Shown: positions 8,770-16,401 of the stretch, one piece after another | Position numbering within the stretch: the first letter of the stretch is position 1 | How the letters are laid out: each line of letters opens with the position of its first letter | NCBI GenBank assembly: GCA_021325145.1 | Contig: JAJPHR010000097.1 | Coordinates: 1-64,000 of the forward strand | Origin: Verrucomicrobiota bacterium | GTDB taxonomy: Bacteria; Verrucomicrobiota; Verrucomicrobiia; Limisphaerales; Pedosphaeraceae | Direction of reading: 5' to 3' | Length of the DNA stretch: 64,000 bases | Made by a program: the position numbers and the translations under genes | Notes under the pieces: model-generated | What the model was told of the DNA's origin: nothing | Seen by the model: the letters and a program-made list of their open reading frames with translations, nothing else | Databases searched by the model: none

Positions 8770-8799
8770 ATATTAGGCTGCGTTCGGTTTGGTTGTAAA
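8770..8799 (-). promoter_or_regulatory. Sigma70-type promoter of the olsB-like gene
   Basis: On the minus strand TTTACA (8799-8794), an 18-bp spacer and TAATAT (8775-8770) lie about 20 bp before the start codon at 8752, leaving a very short 5' untranslated region. Further upstream, 8800-9014 is AT-richer and holds no gene that I recognise. Confidence 0.6.
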
Positions 8800-9014
8800 G
8801 CTTCTTAACTTGTTAATTTGCAAATGGTTAAAATATGCGCTTTCACTGGCTGCAACTTTTCTTCCGACACGCGGCCACGTGCTTTTATTTTTCGTCGGGT
8901 ATTGTACGGAACAATAGTAACGATCTCGTGGCGCCCAAGTGAATTCGAGGCAACGAAATCATGAAACTCGTTGTCTTGTGTTTGTGCCGAAGGAGCGGTT
9001 CGCAGGCGTTCCGA

Positions 9015-9080
9015 GGTATGAAGTACCGGCTTTAGCCGGTGGGGCTGGCGCACTGTCGCCTAAAAGCGGGACTCCATACC
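9015..9080. repeat. Palindromic repeat family A, short copy
   Basis: GGTATGAAGTACCGGC at the left, ACCGGCTTTAGCCGGT as a hairpin, and CGCCTAAAAGCGGGACTCC followed by ATACC at the right. The ends are inverted (GGTAT...ATACC). It sits directly downstream of the M1 aminopeptidase gene. The right arm matches the arms at 3498-3607, 27405-27512 and 59361-59470. Confidence 0.75.
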
Positions 9081-9094
9081 AGGCGTCCGTCGCT

Positions 9095-11761
9095 TCAACT
9101 CTTCCCGGCGACCCAGCGGTCGATAGCCGGCAACTCGCGCTGCTTTAACGCGGCTTTGAGGCGGATTTGTTCGGCGGTTTCCCTGGCTTTTGTCAATGCG
9201 TTCTCGGAAATGTTCGCCTTCACATAGGCCTCCAATTCATCCGCGCGGGCGGCATCGTTAAAGGCGCCGAGAATCGAAGGAATATAGGCGTTGCGACGAA
9301 AGGCTTCGAGCCGGCTGAGCAGGTCCTTAACGTGCTCCTTCGCAAAAGTCCAGGCCAACTCTTTCTGTTCACCCGCTTGAGCGACCTCGACCACGAATTG
9401 AGTGGTTTCCTGTGGGACGGTTTCGTCGGTGAGAGAAAGCGCGAGCGTGCTTTTGGCAAGTTCCGGATCGAGAGCGCCCGCCATGGCGAAATAATAAAGC
9501 CGCCGCTCCTCGGTGCCTTTGGCTCTCCGCGCGAGTTCGTGGAGTTGGTCGTAGGTGGTGCGGTCGGCGTAGCGGCCGGCGATCCGCAACACCGGCATGC
9601 GCAACTCAGCCGGCAGGGAATCGGGCACCGCCAGGAATTTGGCAAAACGCGCGCGGGCTTCGGCAACCACGGATTCGTCGTCGAAAAGCCCGAGGCGAAG
9701 AATGACGCTGGTGCGAAGCAAGGCATCCTGGCTCGATTCACCCGCCCGAGGCTCCCAGCCGAGGCGCTGCAGTTGCGGACGCAACAGGGCCGTCGCGTAA
9801 AGTCGAAAGGCGGCGCGGCCCGGTTGGTCCGCTTCCAGCGCATCGATGCGGTCGAGGCCCGCAAGGATTTGGCCCCAGACGGCATAGGCTTTTTCCTTGC
9901 GCAATAATTCCACAAAATCCAAATAATCCGTTACGGAAGCGCGATTGGCTTCCACCATGGCCCAGGTGTCATTCAAAAGATTCAAACGATCAGGGATCGA
10001 CAGGGAAGTGTCCTGTCGCAGCTTCGCCAGCAGCGTGGGCTCATAGGCAACCCGGTAAAAACCGGTGTTGCCGGCATTCGCTTTAAAGGTGGTGGAACAG
10101 TTGTCCAGCGTGATTGACGCGGACTTTCCTTCGAGGAGGGTTTGATGCACGGCGCTTTTGCCACCCAGTTCTGTCCAGGCCACGGGAATCTTCCATTCTA
10201 ACGGCCTGGCGTTCGGGTCCTGCACCGTAAAACGTTCCTGTTTCAGCGTGACCACCTGATGGCCGTTGAGGCAGTCCGCTTTGACATTCACGACCGGCAG
10301 GCCGGGTTGTTCGGTCCAACCGGCCGCGATGGCTCTCACCGGTTTGCTCGAAGCGTGTTCGAGGGCAGCCCACAAGTCCGCGGTGGTCGAGTTCGAGTAA
10401 CGATGGTCAGATAAATACTCATGCAGGCCCTTGCGGAACGGTTCTTCACCAAGATAGTTTTCGAGCATGCGGAGAAAGGCTTGTCCTTTGCGGTAGGTGA
10501 TCTGGTCGAACGCGTCGTTCGCCTGGCTTTCGTTCTCCACCCGTTGCTGGATGGGGTGCGTGGTCTTGCGCGCGTCCTCGCTCATGACGTTCGAGCGGTC
10601 GGCGTCAGCCATTAACCAGACTTCCCATTCAGGGTTGAAATGGTCGGTGGCCTTGGTGCCCATCCAGGAGGCGAAGCCTTCGTTGAGCCAGAGGTTGTCC
10701 CACCAGGCCATCGTCACCAGATCGCCGAACCATTGGTGGGCCATTTCGTGGGCGATGACAGCAAAGACACCGCGCCGGGTTTCCTGGGAGCTGGTTTTGG
10801 GATCGAACAACAGCCGACGCTCGTTGTAGGTGATGCCGCCCCAGTTCTCCATTGCGCCGGTAAAGCCGCCGGGAATCGCGATTTGGTCGAGCTTGGGCAA
10901 CGGAAACTTGATGCCAAAATAACTATCGTAGTAAGCGAGGATTTTTTCAGTCGCTTCGAGGGCATATTTGGCCTGGGCGCGCTTGCCCTCGGTGGTGATG
11001 ACGCGAATTTTTACGCCATCCGCTTCGCCTTCGAGTGCTTCAAGCTCACCGGAAACAAGCACGACGAGATAACTGGCCATCGGCGGAGTGCGCATGAATT
11101 TGACTTCCTTCAAACCGTTCGCATTGGGCAAGGGTCGTTCGCGCTCGATCGGCGTGTTGGAAATGGCGAGGTGTTTGGCAGGCACGACCACCGTCAGCTC
11201 ATAGGTCGCGCGAAATACCGGCTCATCCCAGCAAGGGAACATGCGCCGCGCGTCGGTCGGCTCCATCTGGGTGCCCAGCATGACTTTTCGTCCGGCAGGC
11301 GTGGCATATTTCACGTAGTACAATCCTTGAGCGCGATCGGTGATCAGGCCGTTGAACTCGATGGCCAGCCGGTATTTCCCCGGCGCGATTTCCCCCGCTG
11401 CATCCGGCGAGGAGAGAGTTAATGTTTGTTGCGCCGGGTCGAGCTTGGGCTGCCAGGGCGTTCCCTCCTTGCGTTCGCCCGCGGGGCTCAAAGTCGCTTT
11501 GGTCACTTCCAAGTCCAGCGCATTCAAAACAATTTCCCGCACGGGCTTCTTCACCTCGATGTCGATCTCCACGTTTCCGCGGGTGGTAAACTTATCCAGG
11601 TTCGGTTCGAGATGGAGCGCGTAGTGGCGCGGGATCACGGCCTTGGGAAGTTTGCCGGGCGTGGACTCGAAGGAAAACCGGCCTTCCGCCGCCACGGCAA
11701 GGCAGCTTGCGGCGAGAAATGGAAGGAGGATGAAACCAAGAGTGATGGATGACACACGCAT
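9095..11761 (-). CDS. M1-family zinc aminopeptidase, exported
   Basis: 888 aa from ATG 11761; the frame is open further upstream but this ATG gives a classical signal peptide (MRVSSITLGFILLPFLAASC...AVAAEG), whose Cys could also be a lipobox-like residue. The exopeptidase motif GAMENWGG (about residue 305) and the zinc site HEMAHQWFGDL...NEGFASW (HExxH plus a Glu 19 residues on) are intact. The C-terminal half is an ERAP1_C-like helical domain. Expected to remove N-terminal residues from peptides in the periplasm, feeding peptide uptake. Upstream lies an inverted-repeat element (11813-11996) separating it from the M23 gene, which points the same way. Confidence 0.92.
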   Translation of the reverse strand: MRVSSITLGFILLPFLAASCLAVAAEGRFSFESTPGKLPKAVIPRHYALHLEPNLDKFTTRGNVEIDIEVKKPVREIVLNALDLEVTKATLSPAGERKEGTPWQPKLDPAQQTLTLSSPDAAGEIAPGKYRLAIEFNGLITDRAQGLYYVKYATPAGRKVMLGTQMEPTDARRMFPCWDEPVFRATYELTVVVPAKHLAISNTPIERERPLPNANGLKEVKFMRTPPMASYLVVLVSGELEALEGEADGVKIRVITTEGKRAQAKYALEATEKILAYYDSYFGIKFPLPKLDQIAIPGGFTGAMENWGGITYNERRLLFDPKTSSQETRRGVFAVIAHEMAHQWFGDLVTMAWWDNLWLNEGFASWMGTKATDHFNPEWEVWLMADADRSNVMSEDARKTTHPIQQRVENESQANDAFDQITYRKGQAFLRMLENYLGEEPFRKGLHEYLSDHRYSNSTTADLWAALEHASSKPVRAIAAGWTEQPGLPVVNVKADCLNGHQVVTLKQERFTVQDPNARPLEWKIPVAWTELGGKSAVHQTLLEGKSASITLDNCSTTFKANAGNTGFYRVAYEPTLLAKLRQDTSLSIPDRLNLLNDTWAMVEANRASVTDYLDFVELLRKEKAYAVWGQILAGLDRIDALEADQPGRAAFRLYATALLRPQLQRLGWEPRAGESSQDALLRTSVILRLGLFDDESVVAEARARFAKFLAVPDSLPAELRMPVLRIAGRYADRTTYDQLHELARRAKGTEERRLYYFAMAGALDPELAKSTLALSLTDETVPQETTQFVVEVAQAGEQKELAWTFAKEHVKDLLSRLEAFRRNAYIPSILGAFNDAARADELEAYVKANISENALTKARETAEQIRLKAALKQRELPAIDRWVAGKS

Positions 11762-11812
11762 GTTGAAAGAGTGTTTCAAACACCGATGGGCGTCAACAGG
11801 AAGGGTTGGGTT

Positions 11813-11996
11813 GGGACGGCGCGCTGCGCCGTCCGCGCCACCGAGCGAAGCGTCAGGTGGCGCAACCGAATGTGCAAAGCGGGCACGCTTGTTCAATCGC
11901 CCCACCCCCTGGCCGAAGCCGTGCGATCCGGATCATTCGTTCCGTCGCCTGACGCTGCGCTCGGCGACGAGGACATCGCAGCGCGATGTCCCTACC
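11813..11996. repeat. Paired inverted repeat element, family H
   Basis: The left arm (11813-11872) and the right arm (11934-11996) are homologous in opposite orientation. Each arm has a hairpin around TGACGCTKCGCTCGG and a second hairpin (GGACATCGCAGCGCGATGTCC type on the right, a diverged counterpart on the left). The arm start CATTCGTTCCGTCGCCTGA (11934-11952) recurs at 14627-14645. It fills the whole gap between the aminopeptidase and the M23 peptidase genes. Confidence 0.7.
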
Positions 11997-11999
11997 TTC

Positions 12000-13124
12000 T
12001 CAATTCCCCGAAGGCAAGCCGCCGGCGGAACCGGTGTTCTGGCTGGGTTGTTCGGGCTTGGGCTGTTCGGCGGCATCCTGCTTGTGCTTCCCATTCGAGA
12101 CCGAGCCGGCAAGCGATGGGTTCTTCCCGGCTTGTTGCACTTCAATGCTGCCGGCGCGATAGCTTTCGCCGCTCGCGATGGTCAGGGACGGGCTGTCGGC
12201 AGTCCTGAATTTAACCGGCAGGCTGACGCGCTCGCGGCCGCTGGCGGTTTTGAAAACGGAGAAGTGCAAATGCGGGCCGCTGGTAAACCCGGTGTTGCCG
12301 GACAAGCCAATGAAATCGCCTGCGTTGACTTTGTCGCCCACTTTCACTCGATTGCCGCCAGCTTTGAGGTGGGCGTAAATGCCAATGGTTCCGTCGTCGT
12401 GCTGGATGAGGATGCAGTTGGCGCAGCTTTCATATTTGCGGTCGGGACCGCCGATGTCCGAGTCATCCTTGGATTTCACGACCAGGCCGCCGCGCGCGGC
12501 ATGCACGGGAGTGCCAACCGGCATCTTCCAGTCGATGGCGAATTCGTCCGGTCCCGTGTGGCTGAAGCTGCCGTGATAGCCCTGGGTGACGCGGAACGTT
12601 TTCCCGGGCGCATAGGGCAGCAGATAAGCATACGAATCATCGTGAACGGCGGTCAAACTGCCGATGGTGAACGTGTCGGTATAGCTGTAGTTCCACGGAA
12701 GTTTTGGATCGATGGGGGTAAAGGTGAAAGCTTCGACGGTCTGGTTCCCGGCGAAAGTAGCGGTGTAAGGGAAATTGGTGCTGCCTTTCAGATTGGACAA
12801 CTGGATGCTGAACGTGGCCGTCACGTCCGCCGCTTCCAGATTATGGACGAAAACATGCGTGATGCCGTCCTCTTCCCGCGTGGTGACTTTGAGCATCTTT
12901 CCCGTATTGCCATGGCCTGGATGCGCGAGTGGCGAAGTGATTGAGCCGGTGGGGATGCGTCCGCCGAGGGCGGAGAAGAAGATGGGGGACAGGCACCAAA
13001 AACCAAACACCAAACACCAGAAAAGCACGAAGCTCCCAATCCTAAAAAGGAGTCGGCTGGCACGATTTATTGAATTAGTCCGGACTTGCTGGTCTGTATC
13101 TGGCGTCAGGTTCGTTTTAATCAT
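12000..13124 (-). CDS. M23-family metallopeptidase with repeat-derived signal sequence
   Basis: 374 aa from ATG 13124 (start uncertain; the frame stays open to 13226). The LytM/M23 zinc site is visible: 'SHTGPDEFAIDW' near residue 180 supplies His and Asp and 'PHLHFSVF' near residue 288 supplies the H-x-H ligand. Such enzymes cut peptidoglycan cross-links or act as inactive activators; with the site intact, cleavage is likely. The only hydrophobic segment that can serve as signal sequence is a Phe/Trp/Cys/Leu/Val-rich stretch (near residues 32-50) translated from a heptamer array (12991-13020). The C-terminal 40 residues are Gln/Lys/Ser-rich and disordered. Confidence 0.85.
   Translation of the reverse strand: MIKTNLTPDTDQQVRTNSINRASRLLFRIGSFVLFWCLVFGFWCLSPIFFSALGGRIPTGSITSPLAHPGHGNTGKMLKVTTREEDGITHVFVHNLEAADVTATFSIQLSNLKGSTNFPYTATFAGNQTVEAFTFTPIDPKLPWNYSYTDTFTIGSLTAVHDDSYAYLLPYAPGKTFRVTQGYHGSFSHTGPDEFAIDWKMPVGTPVHAARGGLVVKSKDDSDIGGPDRKYESCANCILIQHDDGTIGIYAHLKAGGNRVKVGDKVNAGDFIGLSGNTGFTSGPHLHFSVFKTASGRERVSLPVKFRTADSPSLTIASGESYRAGSIEVQQAGKNPSLAGSVSNGKHKQDAAEQPKPEQPSQNTGSAGGLPSGN
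12991..13020 (+). repeat. Heptamer array a, inside the M23 gene
   Basis: Four units of the 7-bp motif AARYNCC (e.g. AAACACC) in tandem. Read on the minus strand it codes for the FWCLVFGFWCL core of the M23 signal sequence. The same motif builds the arrays at 13187-13314, 31050-31075, 33870-34117 and 45233-45294. Confidence 0.8.
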
Positions 13125-13186
13125 CAATTTTTGGGGTGGGAGATTGTCAGTTAGATATGCGGCTGGCAAGGCCGCAACGGAAGAAA

Positions 13187-13314
13187 AACACCAAATTCCA
13201 AGCACCAAGCACCGGAAAAGCTCCAAACAGCAAACACCAATGGGCGACTTAGGCGCTTTGGAGCTTGTAACTTGGTGTTTTTCTGAAGTTTGGTGCTTGA
13301 AATTTGGTGTTTCC
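13187..13314. repeat. Heptamer arrays b, head-to-head inverted pair
   Basis: About eight AARYNCC heptamers on the plus strand (13187-13240) face a complementary array (13258-13314) across an 18-bp centre, so either strand can fold into a long imperfect hairpin. It lies between the M23 gene and the GH43-like gene, both transcribed leftward, and could act as a transcript end of the GH43 gene. Gene-like frames across it are translations of the repeat and are not supported. Confidence 0.8.
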
Positions 13315-13334
13315 AGAAGGTCATGATTTTGCAG

Positions 13335-14255
13335 TTAAGCGGCGACAGGAACTAAAGATTCGGAAACGCCAATAACGGGTTCGGCGGCCGGCTGGACATC
13401 CGAGAGGCGGGGCGGGGGTGAGCCGAAATCGGGCAGGCCTTCCGCAGTCCACGTAAACCGCTTGGCATGAACGTCCCGGTCCTTCCAGCCGTGGGCCTTG
13501 AGGGACTTGGCGTGATAGATGATCCAATCCTCCGTGCCGCACAGGGATTTCACGAAAGAGCAATGGCCGACGCCCCAAACGTGCTCGGTTTTCCGGAAAA
13601 CCGGCCCGCGTTTTTGCCAGGCGGCCGGGTTGAGGATATCGCCGGTGCGGTTATGGAGCAGGCCCAGGCAGTAATCCGGCGTCCAACTGCCGCTGGCGGA
13701 ATAGACGATGAAAATGTCGCCGTTGCGCTTGAGGATTTGGGGGCCTTCGCATATCGGCATGGCGACGCGTTCCCAGCGCTGATCCGGCGAGCAGAGTCGA
13801 ACTCGCGGTCCGGCCAGGGTCACGGGATCGCGCATGGCAACGGCGTAAAGGTCCTGCCGCCCGTTGCGCGGGCCCGGCCAGCCCGACCAGATGAAGAACA
13901 TCCGGCCGTTGTCGAGGGTCAGCACGGTGCCGTCGATGGCCCAACCGCCGGTCTGAAGCTGGCCGCGGCAATGGTACTTGCCGCGCGGGTCGTTCCCTTC
14001 GCTTTCGAGGACCCACATGCGATGGTTGTGATTGTCGCCGTCATCGGCGGCGTAATAGATAAACCAGCGATTGCCGATGCGATGCAGTTCAGGCGCCCAG
14101 AGGTGGTCGCAGTTCCGACCCGTGGCGGGCGCGTTCCAGACACAAACGCCGGCGTCCTGGCCAATGCCGGCAATGGTCCGCGAACGACGGACGACGATGC
14201 TGCGTTGGTGGTGCCTGCTCTCGCAGTAATAGTAAAAGCCCTCGTGGTGAATCAT
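13335..14255 (-). CDS. GH43-family glycoside hydrolase, start or integrity uncertain
   Basis: 306 aa from the only ATG. Five-bladed propeller features of GH43 (arabinanase/xylosidase group): 'GWAIDGTVL' carries the probable pKa-modulating Asp near residue 103 and 'ICEGPQILK' the general-acid Glu near residue 169. The general-base Asp is expected in an 'ADPWM' motif: this motif is encoded, in frame, immediately upstream of the ATG (14256-14270), preceded by 'NPILP', another family feature. The frame then meets TGA at 14313-14315 with no ATG, GTG or TTG in between. So the gene uses a rare start, or is frameshifted near 14300, or the ATG form is inactive. No signal peptide is seen. Confidence 0.75.
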   Translation of the reverse strand: MIHHEGFYYYCESRHHQRSIVVRRSRTIAGIGQDAGVCVWNAPATGRNCDHLWAPELHRIGNRWFIYYAADDGDNHNHRMWVLESEGNDPRGKYHCRGQLQTGGWAIDGTVLTLDNGRMFFIWSGWPGPRNGRQDLYAVAMRDPVTLAGPRVRLCSPDQRWERVAMPICEGPQILKRNGDIFIVYSASGSWTPDYCLGLLHNRTGDILNPAAWQKRGPVFRKTEHVWGVGHCSFVKSLCGTEDWIIYHAKSLKAHGWKDRDVHAKRFTWTAEGLPDFGSPPPRLSDVQPAAEPVIGVSESLVPVAA

Positions 14256-14496
14256 CCAGGGGTCCGCGGCATGGGATGGGAGTATCGGGTTTATACTTCG
14301 GCCTTTCGCGCTTCAGAGTTATCGAACACGGACTTGGACCGTTCCCGTGCTCCACCGCCCGGAGAACCAGTCCTGTCCCCAGGCTTTGCCGGGGACGCGC
14401 GCAAGTTAGAATTTTTCAGCAGGGCGAGTCTGTAGGCGGGAGATTAAAGTTTTGTAGGTGTTTGTCTGACTTACCAATCGTGCCATGCTCATGTTC

Positions 14497-14577
14497 GCGC
14501 TCGTGCTCGTCGTCGTCCTCGATCACTTTCCCAGTGCGAAACCAAACCGAGCACGAGGACGACGACGAGGACGAGTA
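14497..14577. repeat. Low-complexity GCTCGT/ACGAGG hairpin
   Basis: A run rich in CTCGTGCTCGTCGTCGTCCT (arm 14497-14521) is followed after about 27 bp by its complement (14549-14577), giving a strong stem. The family H 19-mer at 14627-14645 follows closely. The stretch 14316-14718 contains no gene that I can support; frames across it translate to Leu/Val- or Arg-rich low complexity. Confidence 0.6.
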
Positions 14578-14718
14578 CGATTGGGATGGTGGATGCGGCT
14601 ACCCGAGGAAGCACCATACGGGGGGCCATTCGTTCCGTCGCCTGACCAGAAACAGGGTGACAGCGGCGGGATTGGCGCCCACAGACCACAATACTCACAA
14701 GAAATGTGAATAAAACTG

Positions 14719-15040
14719 TTAACAAGCCGGAGCAGTTGGATCAAAATGAGCGGAGTCGCCGCACAGGCGAACTGGGTTTCGCGGCGCTTTGCGCGCGCGG
14801 AGATGATGCCACCGCAATGCGGGGTTTTGATGGATTTTGCCCCGGTCTGATTGAGTTCGGGGCGGTTCTTTGACAATCGAAAACAAGTCCAGGGTTCAAA
14901 GTCGAGCAGAGGGGTTTTCCAACGTTCCTTACACTTCCACGGTCTGTCGATTTGGAAATTGGCAATACAAGCAGGTTTGGAAACCTGCGCTACGGGGCAA
15001 ATTAAGGTAAATTAAAGTAAATTAAACCTATTTTATTTTT
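14719..15040 (+). promoter_or_regulatory. rRNA-like promoter and leader with boxA-like motif, copy 1
   Basis: TTAACA (14719-14724), 17-bp spacer, CAAAAT (14742-14747), then about 120 nt later GTTCTTTGACAA (14865-14876), a boxA-like element, and a 10-bp tandem AAATTAA repeat at 14998-15027 before a T-rich run. The same order occurs at 34973-35190, and the rRNA leader at the left edge has the same plan. The leader is followed by a GIY-YIG gene whose likely start is at 15164. Function is inferred only from this similarity. Confidence 0.5.
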
Positions 15041-15163
15041 TCCTTGTGGCACCAATGACTGAACACCAATCGGTTGTGGTCCGTCGACCGGAACAGACGG
15101 GTTGCCTTGCTACCCAGAGGCTGGGCATTGCCCGGAAGGCCGATTCGGGCTTTAATAGGGGTA

Positions 15164-16051
15164 GTGTCAGAGCAACAGTTGCATTTGTTCGAGCCGGCGC
15201 GGCCATTGTTGGAACGGTTCGGCGCGGCTTTCTTCAAGGCGGTGCCGCCAAGACCGGGGGTGTATATCATGAGTGGCGAGGCGGAGCGGGTATTGTACAT
15301 CGGGCAGTCGGGCAATTTGCGGCAGCGGCTGGGTTCGTACAAGAATGCGCGACCGGACCGGGCGCCGCGAAAGGTCATCCGCTTGATCCACTCGGTCCGC
15401 AGCCTGGTTTGGGAGGAATGCGAAAGCATCGCGGCCGCCCGTTTGAAGGAGGCGCAGTTGCTCCGCGTGCACCGGCCCAGGTTCAACGTCCAAAACACTT
15501 ATCCCCGCGCCTATCGCTTCATCTCCGTGACAGCGGCGGCGGAAGAGCTGGCACTAAGCCTGGCAACGGAGCCGCGCGCGGAAGGCAAATCTTTTGGCGC
15601 ATTCAAAGCCGGTTCAACGGGCGCCTTTGGAGCGCTGCTGCGGCTGCTCTGGGCGGCAGTGCATCAGCCACACGAGCCTTATGATTTCCCGAGCCCGCTG
15701 TTGCAATCCCGTCCGCCGCGCGATTTCACGGTGCGAGTACCTTCGCCTTGTTCCCGCAATCCCGCCCTGACCGGCCTGATGGCATCGTTGGAAGCGCTGC
15801 TGGGCGGCGAGTCCGCGGAACTGATCAGCCTTCTGGCCGAGGCGATGCCGAGCGGCCCCGATGTGCCGCTCTTCCAGCGCAATCTGTTCGCCGCCGACCT
15901 GGAAACACTGGCCGGGTTCTACGAGTTCAGCGCGAAACGAAACCGCGAACTGCGCCACCGCCACGGGATTCGCGGCACGATCATACCGCAGGAGACGCTG
16001 GATGACTTTCTGGCGGTGAATTTGAGAGGGGCAAGCGCGGACAGCGAATAG
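15164..16051 (+). CDS. GIY-YIG endonuclease-domain protein (UvrC N-terminal-like)
   Basis: 295 aa if translation starts at the GTG 15164, which is preceded by AATAGGGGTA and opens directly with the family-typical 'SEQQLHLFEP'; an ATG at 15074 in the same frame would add 30 unlikely residues. The GIY-YIG domain spans about residues 22-110: 'PGVYIMSG', 'VLYIGQSGNLRQRLGSY', and the 'EAQLLRVHRPRFN' end with the catalytic Glu. The rest (to 295) is helical and unrecognised. UvrC's second nuclease and helix-hairpin-helix domains are absent, so it is a Cho-like or stand-alone nuclease with an unknown, possibly repair-related, role. Confidence 0.82.
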   Translation: MSEQQLHLFEPARPLLERFGAAFFKAVPPRPGVYIMSGEAERVLYIGQSGNLRQRLGSYKNARPDRAPRKVIRLIHSVRSLVWEECESIAAARLKEAQLLRVHRPRFNVQNTYPRAYRFISVTAAAEELALSLATEPRAEGKSFGAFKAGSTGAFGALLRLLWAAVHQPHEPYDFPSPLLQSRPPRDFTVRVPSPCSRNPALTGLMASLEALLGGESAELISLLAEAMPSGPDVPLFQRNLFAADLETLAGFYEFSAKRNRELRHRHGIRGTIIPQETLDDFLAVNLRGASADSE

Positions 16052-16136
16052 CCATTTGCCGGGCGGCTGGGCCACGATTTGGCCCAGCAGTCTGCCGCGG
16101 CGACATTTACGTTTTGAATAATTCTTTAACAAACTG

Positions 16137-16401
16137 TTGACAAGTCCGGAGCGGGTATGTAAGATTCCCCGAGTTTGCTTTAAGGCGAACTGGATTTGCG
16201 GCGTTTGAGCTTAAAATTCCGGAATTACCCGGAAGAATTTTTGTGACCGGGCTGGAGACATGCGGTCATGGTTAAATCCTGCCTTGCCAGTTTACAATCC
16301 TGATGGTAAATAAATCCCACTAGCCACCTGACTGGACCTGAAGGCAAGTCCTAAAGCCGGGGTGTCTGTTTGAGCCCTGTTTTTGACGGTCCGGAATAAT
16401 C
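16137..16401 (+). promoter_or_regulatory. Promoter and long 5' leader of the exported YQGRL protein
   Basis: TTGACA (16137-16142), 17 bp, TAAGAT (16160-16165): the best sigma70-type match in the window. The early transcript (16165-16200) contains AGGCGAACTGGATTTGCGG, nearly identical to a stretch at 14772-14793 in the first rRNA-like leader. The leader is about 230 nt, with complementary segments (CTTGCC / GGCAAG), so a structured RNA is possible, but I could not fit it to a known riboswitch. Confidence 0.55.

Noticed and set aside
11643-12944. 433-aa plus-strand frame across the aminopeptidase start, the repeats and the M23 gene
   Set aside because: It crosses two well-supported minus-strand genes and two hairpin repeats, and has no recognisable domain.
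14523-14876. 117-aa minus frame across the first rRNA-like leader
   Set aside because: A similar 'MSKNRP' beginning occurs in a frame at 34626-35102, but this comes from the shared GGGGCGGTTCTTTGACAATC block at DNA level; no coding signature follows.
16201-16401. Possible riboswitch (c-di-GMP or cobalamin type) before the YQGRL gene
   Set aside because: Stretches such as GGCAAG and AAAGCCGGGG recall parts of known aptamers, but order and the required conserved loops do not fit; only a covariance-model search could decide.
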